Shown piece by piece: positions 55,233-63,497 of a stretch of 64,000 bases of DNA. Location of the stretch: assembly GCF_000527155.1 (NCBI RefSeq), contig NZ_AZUQ01000001.1:1110554-1174553 (forward strand). Reading direction: 5' to 3'. The notes beneath the pieces are model-generated. The model was not told where the DNA came from. It made no database searches and saw nothing but the letters and a program-made list of their open reading frames with translations. The stretch comes from Haloglycomyces albus DSM 45210. Its GTDB lineage: Bacteria > Actinomycetota > Actinomycetes > Mycobacteriales > Micromonosporaceae. A program made the translations under genes and the position numbers. Within the stretch, counting starts at the first letter, position 1; every line of letters begins with the position of its first letter.

Positions 55233-57659
55233 CTAGCGGGTCACCTGAAAGCTCGGCGACGTCCACGTCTCCCAGTCCGAAGCCGAATCCGGGTCACCGC
55301 CGGGACGAACGACCGAGAGACGCACCTGCCACTCGCCGACGCGCAACGACCGATCCACCACCTCCGCCAGATCGAGGATCAAGGTATCGTCCACCCCCGG
55401 CGAACGCGGCATGAATTCCTGCTCCAGCGAATCCACCACGGTACCCGTGTCCGCGTTGACGACCTCCACCAGCGACGTCCGCGTCTGATACGCGAGGAAC
55501 GCCTGCAGGCCCGGCAGGGGGTCGCCGCGTTGCAGAACCCGGTCACCCTTCCACGGCTCGGTCAGGTCCCCGTCATCGTCGGCCACCACCAGCCTCGGGT
55601 AGGTCTTATGATCCAGTATCGACAGTGAGTTGAAGTCGCCGAAATAACCCGAATACGGCAGGCGCCATTCCTCGGCACCGTCCGAAGCCACCACATAACC
55701 TCCGAAAACACTGTGATCGGGCATGTTCTCACCCGGCCGCCAGGTCACCTCCACCGACCGGCTCGCCCCGGCGTCCAGCTGAAGCGACTTCGGTTCGAAG
55801 GCGATATCCGGATCGACGGCGTTCCAGTCGATATCGCGAATATCGCCGTCGGTGGCCGCCGCCAATTGATGCTCCATATCCAGATCGAGCGCTTCGTCTC
55901 CAACATTGGACGCTTCGAACTCGAAGACCCGTTCACCCGTTCCGTCCCCGGTGCCCATCACCACGGGACGCAACACGACCGTGGCGTCGAGCGCGGCCGG
56001 TATATCGATCAGTCCAGCCCCGACGCGATGCACCGACTCCCACAAAGGGACCTCGGAGTTCTCCCGCCACGGCACCGGCGAAGCCGACGCACTCAAACGC
56101 CGCCGCACCTCGGCGGGATCCATCGACGGGTCCTCCCCCAACAACAGAGCCGCCGCGCCCGCCACATGTGGCGCCGACATGGACGTCCCCGACACAGACT
56201 TGTAATCGGCCTTGTCACGCACCCAGGTCGACCAAATACCGCCGCCCGGAGCGGCCACATCCGGCTTGGCGGAAAGATCGGGCGCCGGGCCGATGGAACT
56301 GAACGACGAAGCGAGACCGGCGTGCGGCAAATCGACCGCGACCGTGTCGTCGCCGAACTCAATACTCGGGTTCAACTCCAGGTCAATGAGATCGCGCAGG
56401 TAATCCCCCGCCTCTCCGGGAATCACCGCCCCGGGAACGTCCCCCTCGTCGACTCCGCCCGCGCTGAAGGGACCGTCGTTGTTGTTGTAGATAACGACGG
56501 CGCTCGCTCCTGCCGCGACGGCATTGTCGTACTTGTCGGCGAACGTGCAGTCACCGCGTTCCACCAGGGCCGCCGTATTGTCGGGGTCCGACAGTTCGAC
56601 CGCGTCACAGGCGCGTCCGAGAAATTCCAGGTCGTCACTGTGATAACCGATTTCAGGGGCCTTGGCTTCATCCAGTGGTCCCCAACCGATCTCCTTGTCG
56701 AAGGGTTGAGTCTGCGCGGAGCTCATCCGGGTCTCGCGGTTGTCCAGTGAGGCCACCGAAATCACGTTCTCGCCGACGCTGGGGGCGCCAAGGGAAAACG
56801 CTCCGGTCGTCCCGGCGTTTCCGGCGGAGGCGACCATAACGATCCCCTCGTCGACCATTTCCGACGCTGCTACCGCCGTCGGATATTCCGGCCATTGAAA
56901 GGCGTAGCCCAGTGACATGTTGACCACGTCCATACCGTCGTCGGCAGCCCGTTCCATGGCGTCCAGAATGATCTCCGAGCTGGTAGCGCCCTCGCATCCG
57001 AAGACGCGGTAGGCCCCCAGACCGACGTTGGGCGCCGCGCCCACTACCTCGCCGTTCGCACCGACGATCCCGGCCACGTGGGTGCCGTGTCCATTGCAGT
57101 CCATGGGGTCGCGATCCGGTTGGGGGCGACGGTCCCCTTTGTCCGAGCGATAATCGTCGCCGACGAAGTCATAACCGTGCGCGACACGGCATCCGTAACC
57201 GAAACAGCCGCCCAAATCGGGGTGTTCGTAATCGATGCCGGTGTCGATGACGCCGACCTTGACGTCCTCACCGGCGATCCCGCGACGGTGCGCTTCGGCC
57301 GCGCCGGTCGCGTCCACCGCTTGACCCATTTCCTCCCGCTGGGCCGACTCCTCCACCGCTTCCAGGCGTGGGACGGGGATCTCGATATCGGGCCAGACAC
57401 GTTCCACCGCCGAATTCCGTTCCAGGTGTCGCGCTTCGGCTTCGGTCGCGGATATCGAAACTCCGTCCCAGAGACGTCCGTATTCACGACGGACCTCCAC
57501 GTTGTCACCCTGCAAGAGGGACGGTTGAGAATCGCCGTTCCATTCCAGCAGCCAGACGCGTTCTCCGGCTTCCGGTTCCGTCGCCTCCGTTGCCGCAGCA
57601 GACGAAGCCGTTGCCGCCAGCACGGCGGCCAGCGTCATCGACAGTGCACGCCTCAACAC
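55233..57659 (-). CDS. secreted subtilisin-like serine protease
   Basis: About 808 residues from the GTG at 57659, which follows GGAAGG; a GTG at 57701 would add 14 residues before the signal peptide. Signal peptide 1-24, inhibitor-type prodomain to about 115, then the S8 catalytic domain with Asp139 (VIDTGID), His191 (NGHGTHVAG) and Ser493 (GTSMSAPHVAG). A protease-associated (PA) domain is inserted at about 305-445. The C-terminal part (515-808) has fibronectin-like and beta-sandwich segments. An extracellular degradative protease, strongly acidic. Single-gene unit. Confidence 0.93.
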   Translation of the reverse strand: MLRRALSMTLAAVLAATASSAAATEATEPEAGERVWLLEWNGDSQPSLLQGDNVEVRREYGRLWDGVSISATEAEARHLERNSAVERVWPDIEIPVPRLEAVEESAQREEMGQAVDATGAAEAHRRGIAGEDVKVGVIDTGIDYEHPDLGGCFGYGCRVAHGYDFVGDDYRSDKGDRRPQPDRDPMDCNGHGTHVAGIVGANGEVVGAAPNVGLGAYRVFGCEGATSSEIILDAMERAADDGMDVVNMSLGYAFQWPEYPTAVAASEMVDEGIVMVASAGNAGTTGAFSLGAPSVGENVISVASLDNRETRMSSAQTQPFDKEIGWGPLDEAKAPEIGYHSDDLEFLGRACDAVELSDPDNTAALVERGDCTFADKYDNAVAAGASAVVIYNNNDGPFSAGGVDEGDVPGAVIPGEAGDYLRDLIDLELNPSIEFGDDTVAVDLPHAGLASSFSSIGPAPDLSAKPDVAAPGGGIWSTWVRDKADYKSVSGTSMSAPHVAGAAALLLGEDPSMDPAEVRRRLSASASPVPWRENSEVPLWESVHRVGAGLIDIPAALDATVVLRPVVMGTGDGTGERVFEFEASNVGDEALDLDMEHQLAAATDGDIRDIDWNAVDPDIAFEPKSLQLDAGASRSVEVTWRPGENMPDHSVFGGYVVASDGAEEWRLPYSGYFGDFNSLSILDHKTYPRLVVADDDGDLTEPWKGDRVLQRGDPLPGLQAFLAYQTRTSLVEVVNADTGTVVDSLEQEFMPRSPGVDDTLILDLAEVVDRSLRVGEWQVRLSVVRPGGDPDSASDWETWTSPSFQVTR

Positions 57660-57846
57660 GATATAGCCGACCTTCCTGATAGGTAAACGGTGGAACCCCA
57701 CTGTGCAGTGTGGATTGCAGCCTATCCCTCAAATCAGCGGCGTGTTTGGGTTTTAGGAGACCGCAGATATTCGACACCAAAGAAAGTGACGTACCATCAT
57801 GTTCTGTCGTAGCCCCAATGCCCTGGACAACCCCGTGAGGATACTG

Positions 57847-58350
57847 ATGGATGACGCAGGTCTCTTGATCGCAATCGCCGCCATTGCGATTCTTGGTAGC
57901 ACAGGAGCAATAACAGCGTGGTGTGGCCATAGGACTTCTCAGCTATACGTCTTCGTCGTCGAACTGTTTATGCGCCACAGGCTGGGGATAAAGCGCTCCA
58001 AGGAACACGCAGACATCGTTGCGGTGCCCTTCTACGGCGGATTCGGGTTGATGTTCTCCCTCTTCCTGCTTCTCTATACTATTGAAGCGCTGGCTAGTGA
58101 GAAGCTTCCAACAGTCGTTATGGGTACAGTTGCCATGGGCCTGGTCATGCACATCTTCCTGACGATCCCGTTGTCGATCGTGATGGTAAAAACCGGCCGA
58201 CCCAAGTTCCTTATGCCACTTCGCATGAGAAAAAGCAGCCGTCAAGAGCCGAGGGACAATGTGTACTTAAGCTCAGCCGAGGTCGTCGCTCCTGCGAACA
58301 AGGCTTGCAAGACGGCTGCTTGCCTGCAAAGCGCGGCCATCGGGGTCTGA
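57847..58350 (+). CDS. hypothetical membrane protein
   Basis: About 167 residues from the ATG at 57847 (preceded by GAGG at good spacing). Three hydrophobic segments (about 5-27, 58-78 and 88-112) separated by basic loops, and a soluble C-terminal tail with two cysteines. No family recognised. GC content is much lower than the window average, marking the left end of an AT-rich patch that also holds vapBC and runs to the tRNA genes. Confidence 0.55.
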   Translation: MDDAGLLIAIAAIAILGSTGAITAWCGHRTSQLYVFVVELFMRHRLGIKRSKEHADIVAVPFYGGFGLMFSLFLLLYTIEALASEKLPTVVMGTVAMGLVMHIFLTIPLSIVMVKTGRPKFLMPLRMRKSSRQEPRDNVYLSSAEVVAPANKACKTAACLQSAAIGV

Positions 58351-58474
58351 TGCGTGTTTTACAGCCTTCTCTGGCCCCATCGTCGTGGATCTGAATGTTA
58401 GTAGAAGAACTCTCAGTTGGCAGACCGATATCATTGAAACCGGGTATCACACCAGATATTCCCCAGGAACTCAC

Positions 58475-58909
58475 CTACAAATCTGCAGGATAGAGCGTGA
58501 AGTGGTCGGCTCCCCAGATCGGCTTAAGTTCGCGAAAGTGGCGCACGTCCTTCGTTACGAGGGTAGTGGTGCGATAAGCATCAGCGAGGACGACAAGCGA
58601 GGCGTCTGCGACACCGACATAATCCCGGTCAATTTTCGAACGGCTGATGATCTCGTGGGCCGCTTGGTGGTCATCCCCTGTCCACGTTGCCAGGTCGAAG
58701 ACTCCAGCTGAGACGTATTCGGAGAATTTCAGGGCTGCCTCAGCGCCAAGCCGTTTGGCGAGCATATAGTCGGACTCCGCAACGATAAAGGGGGACAGCA
58801 CAAGAGTGTGCCTTGGATCAGACAACACCTCGCTGACCATCCTGTGGACCGGGTCATCCTCGTCAAATGCGGCGAGAATCCCGCTAGTGTCCAAAATCAA
58901 CGTTGCCAT
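58475..58909 (-). CDS. PIN-domain toxin, VapC type
   Basis: A 144-residue PIN-domain ribonuclease. The four conserved acidic residues are Asp7 (LILDTSGILAAF), Glu45 (VAESDYML), Asp102 (VADASLVVLA) and Asp121 (TKDVRHF). VapC toxins cleave tRNA or rRNA and are neutralised by VapB. The matching antitoxin gene is nine bases upstream on the same strand, and a palindromic operator precedes it. The pair lies in AT-richer DNA beside two tRNA genes. Confidence 0.93.
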   Translation of the reverse strand: MATLILDTSGILAAFDEDDPVHRMVSEVLSDPRHTLVLSPFIVAESDYMLAKRLGAEAALKFSEYVSAGVFDLATWTGDDHQAAHEIISRSKIDRDYVGVADASLVVLADAYRTTTLVTKDVRHFRELKPIWGADHFTLYPADL

Positions 58910-58918
58910 AGTCCATCC

Positions 58919-59146
58919 TTACTCGCCAAAACCCCTTTTGAGCTCGGCGTCAATTTCTTCAGCTGTCAACGGATCGCCGCTGTGGAAGCCACCAAACGGT
59001 GGGCGGGTTCGGCCTGAACGCCGGTCAGCCAGGATTTGAATCAGCTCCGCCAGAGTTGCAGCACCTTCATCTTTCGCCATGCGCTGCAACTGGTTTCGCA
59101 AACTCTTTGGCACCTTAATGGTGGTCATCTCTCTTAGCGTCATCAT
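58919..59146 (-). CDS. VapB-type antitoxin
   Basis: A 75-residue antitoxin with an N-terminal ribbon-helix-helix segment (TTIKVPKSLRNQLQRMAKDEG ... LAELIQILADRRSG), which would bind DNA, and a C-terminal tail (GDPLTAEEIDAELKRGFGE) that would occupy the VapC active site. The ATG at 59146 follows GGAAGG; a second ATG at 59128 is possible. The 18-bp operator at 59179-59196 fits autoregulation by the VapBC complex. Confidence 0.9.
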   Translation of the reverse strand: MMTLREMTTIKVPKSLRNQLQRMAKDEGAATLAELIQILADRRSGRTRPPFGGFHSGDPLTAEEIDAELKRGFGE

Positions 59147-59178
59147 TCTATAACCTTCCCCTCAGCCCCCGAGGCGGG

Positions 59179-59196
59179 GGTATACTCCAGTATACC
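59179..59196 (-). promoter_or_regulatory. VapBC operator palindrome
   Basis: GGTATACTCCAGTATACC: perfect eight-base arms around CC, about 33 bases before the antitoxin start. Its half-site contains TATACT, a good -10 hexamer, so a bound repressor would mask the promoter. Confidence 0.82.
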
Positions 59197-59212
59197 ATAT
59201 GTGATGTCATTC

Positions 59213-59264
59213 ACCATTCCCATTATGAACACGCCTGTTCTGTCGTGTTCATAATGGGAATGGT
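59213..59264. repeat. 21-bp perfect inverted repeat
   Basis: Arms 59213-59233 and 59244-59264 pair perfectly with a ten-base loop; CGTTTTGG follows on the plus strand. AT-rich and unlike other terminators in the window. It stands just upstream of the vapBC promoter and could be a terminator, a small mobile-element end or a regulatory structure. Confidence 0.85.
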
Positions 59265-59619
59265 CGTTTTGGACATGTGTTTAACACACATCGATTTGTA
59301 CCGACTGGCAATTTACCAGCGTAGCCCCTCATGGCCGAATGACAAGGCGTTCCACCAAGAAACCGAGACGCCAGTAAGACTGGCGTGTTCTAACTGGGGA
59401 GATACCGTCTTGGCCCATGCGGCATCGCAGAGCAAAACGTCACCTGCCGCATCGCCACTTGCGGCGATATTCTGACCAAGGCACTCTTCATGCATTGGCA
59501 TACTTGGGTTGCTTCGCATATGATTTCAGGTCTTTTACGTAGTTTTAACTGGAACGGCCTAGGACTGAGCCCCGCTAGACTCCGAAGAGCCACTATAAAC
59601 CAACCATCTAAAACACAAA
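59265..59619. other. AT-rich stretch without supported gene
   Basis: About 355 bases between the inverted repeat and the tRNA terminator. Short frames exist on both strands (for example 59313-59519 minus) but none has a convincing start or recognisable protein, so the stretch may be a decayed gene. Confidence 0.45.
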
Positions 59620-59651
59620 AAACTCGATGAACCTACGGTTTCATCGAGTTT
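59620..59651 (-). terminator. terminator of the tRNA unit
   Basis: AAACTCGATGAA (59620-59631) / TTCATCGAGTTT (59640-59651), 12 bp with an eight-base loop; on the minus strand a T-rich tail follows. Ends transcription of the tRNA genes. Confidence 0.82.
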
Positions 59652-59673
59652 CCAATGTCCTGAGACATCACAA

Positions 59674-59751
59674 TGGCGGTCTCGACGGGATTTGAACCCG
59701 CGACCTCCGCCTTGACAGGGCGGCGAGCACTCCATACTGCTCCACGAGACC
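59674..59751 (-). tRNA. tRNA-Asp (GTC)
   Basis: A complete cloverleaf on the minus strand: acceptor GGTCTCG/CGAGACC, D-arm GAGC/GCTC, anticodon arm CCGCC-CTGTCAA-GGCGG with anticodon GTC, T-arm GCGGG-TTCAAAT-CCCGT, discriminator G, and an encoded CCA (59674-59676). It follows tRNA-Glu on the same strand, about 170 bases downstream, and is closed by a terminator. Confidence 0.95.
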
Positions 59752-59921
59752 ATGTTCAATTGTGAAAATTCGCTGGGCGACTCACTTCTAAAACCTCAGA
59801 AGTGAAATCGTTTCTGCGACTTCTCATTTATACCAGATGTCTTTTTGAGCTCCGCACCGGGCTTGGCTTCGATGTGTCGAAGCATTTTCCATGCGAACCA
59901 AGCAAAAACACTTGATACCGT

Positions 59922-59993
59922 ACCCCCAACGGGATTCGAACCCGTGTTACTGCCTTGAAAGGGCAGCGTCCTAGGCCTCTAGACGATGGGGGC
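59922..59993 (-). tRNA. tRNA-Glu (TTC)
   Basis: Minus-strand cloverleaf: acceptor GCCCCCA/TGGGGGT, anticodon arm CTGCC-CTTTCAA-GGCAG with anticodon TTC, T-arm ACGGG-TTCGAAT-CCCGT, discriminator A, CCA not encoded. First gene of a two-tRNA unit. Confidence 0.95.
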
Positions 59994-60215
59994 CTGACTT
60001 TATCCGAGCCATCTACATGATCGGAAGCGCGCCACGCATACGGAACCCTTATTCGGTCCGCTGCGCTAACTGCGAAGCCTCAATAAGCATACGCGATCGT
60101 TCGTCGCTCGTCCACAGCGGGGTCAAGATGAGACCGCCATCTCAAGGCGATCGCGATACGGCAGTTCAAGGCGTCACAACCTCAATGACTCCTGCAGCGC
60201 TGCTAGCGTATTGGC

Positions 60216-61175
60216 ATGGACATCGGCTATCTGGGACCCAGCGGTACCTTCACCGAAGCGGCTTTGCACGACCTTCCCGACAGCGAACGGCATCACCCCG
60301 TCCCAATGGCATCCATTCCCGATGTTCTTGACGCACTCCACAACGGCGAGGTCGACGCCGGATTCGTTCCGCTCGAAAACAGTCACGAGGGAACCGTCAA
60401 TCCCACCCTGGACCGGCTTCTCCACGGCGATCCGGTCGTCATCACCGCCGAGGTGGACTATCCGGTGAGCTTCGTTCTGGCCACCGCCACACCGAACAAG
60501 ACGGTAGGCACCATCGCCTCGCACCCGCACGCACTGGCGCAAGTACGCGGATTTCTGCGTTCGTCCTTCCCCGAGGCACGCATCATCGAGACTCTATCGA
60601 CCGCGGCGGGTGCCGATGCGGTGCGGAAATCGGAAGCCGACGCCTGTGTCTGCGGTCCGCATACGACAGAGCAATCCGACCTGGTTATCCGCTACCACGA
60701 CATCGGTGACAACCCGAACGCCGCCACACGGTTCGTCTTGCTGCGACGCCCCACTCCCCCCGCAGAGCCCACCGGACACGACGTGACCTCTCTAGCGGTG
60801 TTCCTCCGGCACGACCAGGTCGGTGCCCTGGTCACGGTGCTACAGCAGTTTGCCGAGCGTGGTATCAACCTCACCAAGATCGAGTCACGCCCCACGGGGG
60901 AAGGCCTGGGGCACTACACCTTTCTGCTGGACTGCACCGGTCATCTCCACGACGCCCGAATCGGTGACGCCCTCGCTGGAATCAAGCGCTCCGGAGCCGG
61001 AGTGCGCTATCTGGGGTCCTACGAACGGCAATGGCTGGAAGTGCCGATCGGACCCTTGCCGGGCATGACCGACGCCGACTTCGCGGCCGCGTCAACCTGG
61101 CTCGAGCAACTGCGTGCCACTGGGCACGACGGCGATGACGGGCAGCAGAATTCAACCCCATCCCAGTTCGTGTAG
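60216..61175 (+). CDS. pheA: prephenate dehydratase
   Basis: A 319-residue enzyme converting prephenate to phenylpyruvate in phenylalanine synthesis. The catalytic domain begins DIGYLGPSGTFTEAAL and contains GFVPLENSHEGTVNPTLD and the catalytic Thr in the NAATRFVLL motif. An ACT domain follows (about 190-275, with NLTKIESRPTGEGLGHYTFLLD), the site of feedback control by phenylalanine. The C-terminal 30 residues are disordered. Its end overlaps the convergent zincin gene by 24 bases. Confidence 0.96.
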   Translation: MDIGYLGPSGTFTEAALHDLPDSERHHPVPMASIPDVLDALHNGEVDAGFVPLENSHEGTVNPTLDRLLHGDPVVITAEVDYPVSFVLATATPNKTVGTIASHPHALAQVRGFLRSSFPEARIIETLSTAAGADAVRKSEADACVCGPHTTEQSDLVIRYHDIGDNPNAATRFVLLRRPTPPAEPTGHDVTSLAVFLRHDQVGALVTVLQQFAERGINLTKIESRPTGEGLGHYTFLLDCTGHLHDARIGDALAGIKRSGAGVRYLGSYERQWLEVPIGPLPGMTDADFAAASTWLEQLRATGHDGDDGQQNSTPSQFV

Positions 61176-61493
61176 ATGAGCGTCGTCGATACCGAAGTGA
61201 TGCGCGATTTCATGGACCACGGTGGTGCGTATCTCGGCGATCATCGCCTCCCGATCGGACACCGCGCTCATATGCGGCCCTCGGAAGATCGTAATGGTGT
61301 CGGGCAGCACGGCCCCGTAGTCGCTACCGCGTTCGGTCAACGCGATTCCTTCGTACAGACCTAGGAGGCCCGGCTCGCCCGGCGGTGGTTCGTCCTCAAC
61401 GAGAATCACCACATTGTCCAGCAAGCCCATGAGCCGTTGGGGAATCGAATCCAGAGCGTCTCCGACGGCCTCTTCGAATTCCTCGGCTGTCAT
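61152..61493 (-). CDS. zincin-like metallopeptidase family protein
   Basis: A 113-residue protein from the ATG at 61493, preceded by a strong GGAGGTGGG site; upstream in-frame starts are not needed. The metal motif is H94-E95-xx-H98 in VVHEIAHHFGID, near the C-terminus, with an early VGDALDSIP and a central GLYEGIALTERG. Small actinobacterial metallopeptidase-family proteins of this pattern are common, often near pheA and serS; the substrate is unknown. Overlaps pheA convergently. Confidence 0.9.
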   Translation of the reverse strand: MTAEEFEEAVGDALDSIPQRLMGLLDNVVILVEDEPPPGEPGLLGLYEGIALTERGSDYGAVLPDTITIFRGPHMSAVSDREAMIAEIRTTVVHEIAHHFGIDDAHLHELGWG

Positions 61494-61743
61494 TTCGTAT
61501 CCCACCTCCCTAATGTGACAGCCCCGGCGATCGAGCTCCACCGTCGGCCGCTGTGGGAATGTCGCTCACCTGGAAACGACACGATCGGGGGTGAGTTTCC
61601 AGACATTGCGCGTTCCATTCCGCGCAATCGCGGCGCAAAACCGTTCAAACGGGCCACTAGCGGGGCAAATTCCCCATTGACCGCCTCCGTGAAAACACGA
61701 TCTGATGTGCAATCGCTCAGGGTTTGTGATTAAGATTCTCACT

Positions 61744-62583
61744 ATGCAGACTTTTGCTTCTGGCCTAGCCACACAACGAGGTGATTCACGCACGTATCTG
61801 ATGTGCCGACCGGAGTACTACACGGTCGAATACGCCATCAATCCCTGGATGGACACCAGTCAACCAGTCGATACCGCCAAGGCCCTCGAACAATGGGAAA
61901 ACCTGAAAGCCACCTACGAATCGCTGGGACACACGGTTGAGGAAATCAGTCCGGAACCCGGGCTCCTAGACATGGTGTTCTCGGCGAACGGCTCGTTCAC
62001 CGTCGAGGGACGGGTTTACGGTGCCAAATTCCGCCACCGTGAGCGGCAACCCGAAGCCGGGGCGTTCGACAAGTGGTACGGGGACCGGGGTGGATGGTTC
62101 TACACCGCTCCTCGTTTCATCAACGAAGGCGAGGGCGACTTCACCTATCTCGAGGGTTCGGGCTTGATCTTGGCCGGTTGGGGTTTCCGCACCGACCCGG
62201 CCGCACACGCCGAGGCCGGGGAGGTCCTGCGCCGTCCGGTCGTGTCCTTGCGGTTGGTCGACGAGCGCTACTACCACCTGGACACCGCCTTGGCCGTCCT
62301 CGACGACCACCGAATCGCCTATCTGCCAGAGGCGTTTTCACAGGATTCACAGGTCTTGTTGCGTCGTCTCTTCCCCGACGCCGTCATCGCGACCGAAGAG
62401 GACGCGGCCGCCTTTGGTCTGAACTTCGTGTCCGACGGACGCAATGTCGTGATCAATTCGGAGGCCGAGGCATTGGCCGATAAGCTGTCAGATGCCGGCT
62501 TCGAGGTCACCTCGGTCGATCTCTCGGAATTCAAGAAGGGCGGCGGATCAGTCAAGTGCTGCACCGCCGAACTACGGCCGTAG
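61744..62583 (+). CDS. dimethylarginine dimethylaminohydrolase-like enzyme
   Basis: A 279-residue amidinotransferase-fold enzyme from the ATG at 61744. Features: YLMCRPEYYTVEYAINPWM at the start, DMVFSANGSF, EGEGDFTYLEG, the catalytic His in YYHLDTALAVL and a nucleophilic Cys near the C-terminus in GGGSVKCCTAEL (residues 272/273). DDAH hydrolyses methylated arginines to citrulline; some relatives act as arginine or ornithine-forming enzymes, so the exact substrate is inferred. Single-gene unit with its own terminator. Confidence 0.88.
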   Translation: MQTFASGLATQRGDSRTYLMCRPEYYTVEYAINPWMDTSQPVDTAKALEQWENLKATYESLGHTVEEISPEPGLLDMVFSANGSFTVEGRVYGAKFRHRERQPEAGAFDKWYGDRGGWFYTAPRFINEGEGDFTYLEGSGLILAGWGFRTDPAAHAEAGEVLRRPVVSLRLVDERYYHLDTALAVLDDHRIAYLPEAFSQDSQVLLRRLFPDAVIATEEDAAAFGLNFVSDGRNVVINSEAEALADKLSDAGFEVTSVDLSEFKKGGGSVKCCTAELRP

Positions 62584-62601
62584 TTTCCACGTCACGTCAT
62601 G

Positions 62602-62630
62602 GCCCGTCCCGCACTCTGCGGGCGGGCTTT
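62602..62630 (+). terminator. terminator after DDAH-like gene
   Basis: GCCCG-T-CCCGCA (62602-62613) pairs with TGCGGGCGGGC (62617-62627) with one bulged T and a three-base loop, followed by TTT. May also serve the convergent gene ending at 62629. Confidence 0.72.
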
Positions 62631-63225
62631 AATCGTGTCTGGGGCCGTTGAGGGCTTCGGCGAGAGAGACGACGGTCTTGGTGCGACGAAGCGTTGCGGA
62701 GGAGTGGGAGCGTCGCGATGGAGCACGTTCCGGTCGACGTGCACTGAGCGGCATGGTTTCGCGCTGCGTGGGAATGACCGACTTCGGCAGCGGAATACAT
62801 TCGACCCCGGGGCGCCGGAATACGAGAGCCAAGTGGGCGTCGATTCGCCACATTCGTTTGGGGTGACTGGTGGGCAACCAGAAGTGGAAGTGTTCCCCGC
62901 CGGCGACGAAGCTCAGCTCCACTCCGGGGCGGTTCGGGATGGCCGACCAGCGCATCGATTCGATTTCGTTGACCGGGGCGTCCAGAACCGCCCGTACTCG
63001 ATTGAGCAGGCGCGATTGCCGGGTAATGACGAGTCGCCGTCCGGTCAACATGAGTATGTGTTCGCCAGAAGCGTAACCGCCGGAACCGATGAGCTGAGTA
63101 ACGAGTATCACTCGATCCTGAGGTGAAACGTTGAGGCGAAGATAGGGCAGGTGGCGTGTCAGTTGCGAAGAGACGATACCGGCTTCGGCAGAGGCGGCGA
63201 GCATGGTGCGCGAAAAGATGTCCAT
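62629..63225 (-). CDS. hypothetical protein with PH-like domain
   Basis: A 198-residue protein. The central part (about 30-140: RVILVTQLIGSG, HILMLTGRRLVITRQSRLLNRVRAVL, VELSFVAGGEHFHFWLPT) looks like the beta-rich bacterial PH-like fold. The C-terminal 50 residues are Arg/Ser-rich and probably disordered. No signal peptide or membrane helix. Family not firmly recognised and function unknown. The ATG at 63225 gives a compact start; the upstream gap to 63498 holds no other gene I can support. Confidence 0.6.
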   Translation of the reverse strand: MDIFSRTMLAASAEAGIVSSQLTRHLPYLRLNVSPQDRVILVTQLIGSGGYASGEHILMLTGRRLVITRQSRLLNRVRAVLDAPVNEIESMRWSAIPNRPGVELSFVAGGEHFHFWLPTSHPKRMWRIDAHLALVFRRPGVECIPLPKSVIPTQRETMPLSARRPERAPSRRSHSSATLRRTKTVVSLAEALNGPRHD

Positions 63226-63497
63226 GTGAATTATCCCCCAGAATTTCCGTGTGGTTCATCACTGCCTTTGGTATCTGTAACGGAAATTCGCATATGCACG
63301 TTACGGCTCTGAGTGAATAATTCACCAAGTCATCCAAACAGGTGAAGGAAGAGCGCCGCTCACAATGAAAAAATCACTGGGAAGCGTAATGTCTCGGGCG
63401 TCAGAGGTGTGAGCGTCTCTCCACCGGGATATCCATGACTCTCGCTCTCCACAGAAGCAGATTGCATGTGCAGATTTCGGTGTCGCCACCTTAACGG

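Noticed and set aside
59313-59519. Transposase remnant near the tRNA genes
   Set aside because: Short frames on both strands show no catalytic motif or family resemblance.
59674-59751. Attachment-site duplication of the tRNA-Asp 3-prime end
   Set aside because: No second copy of the T-arm/acceptor sequence was seen between 57.7 and 59.6 kb.
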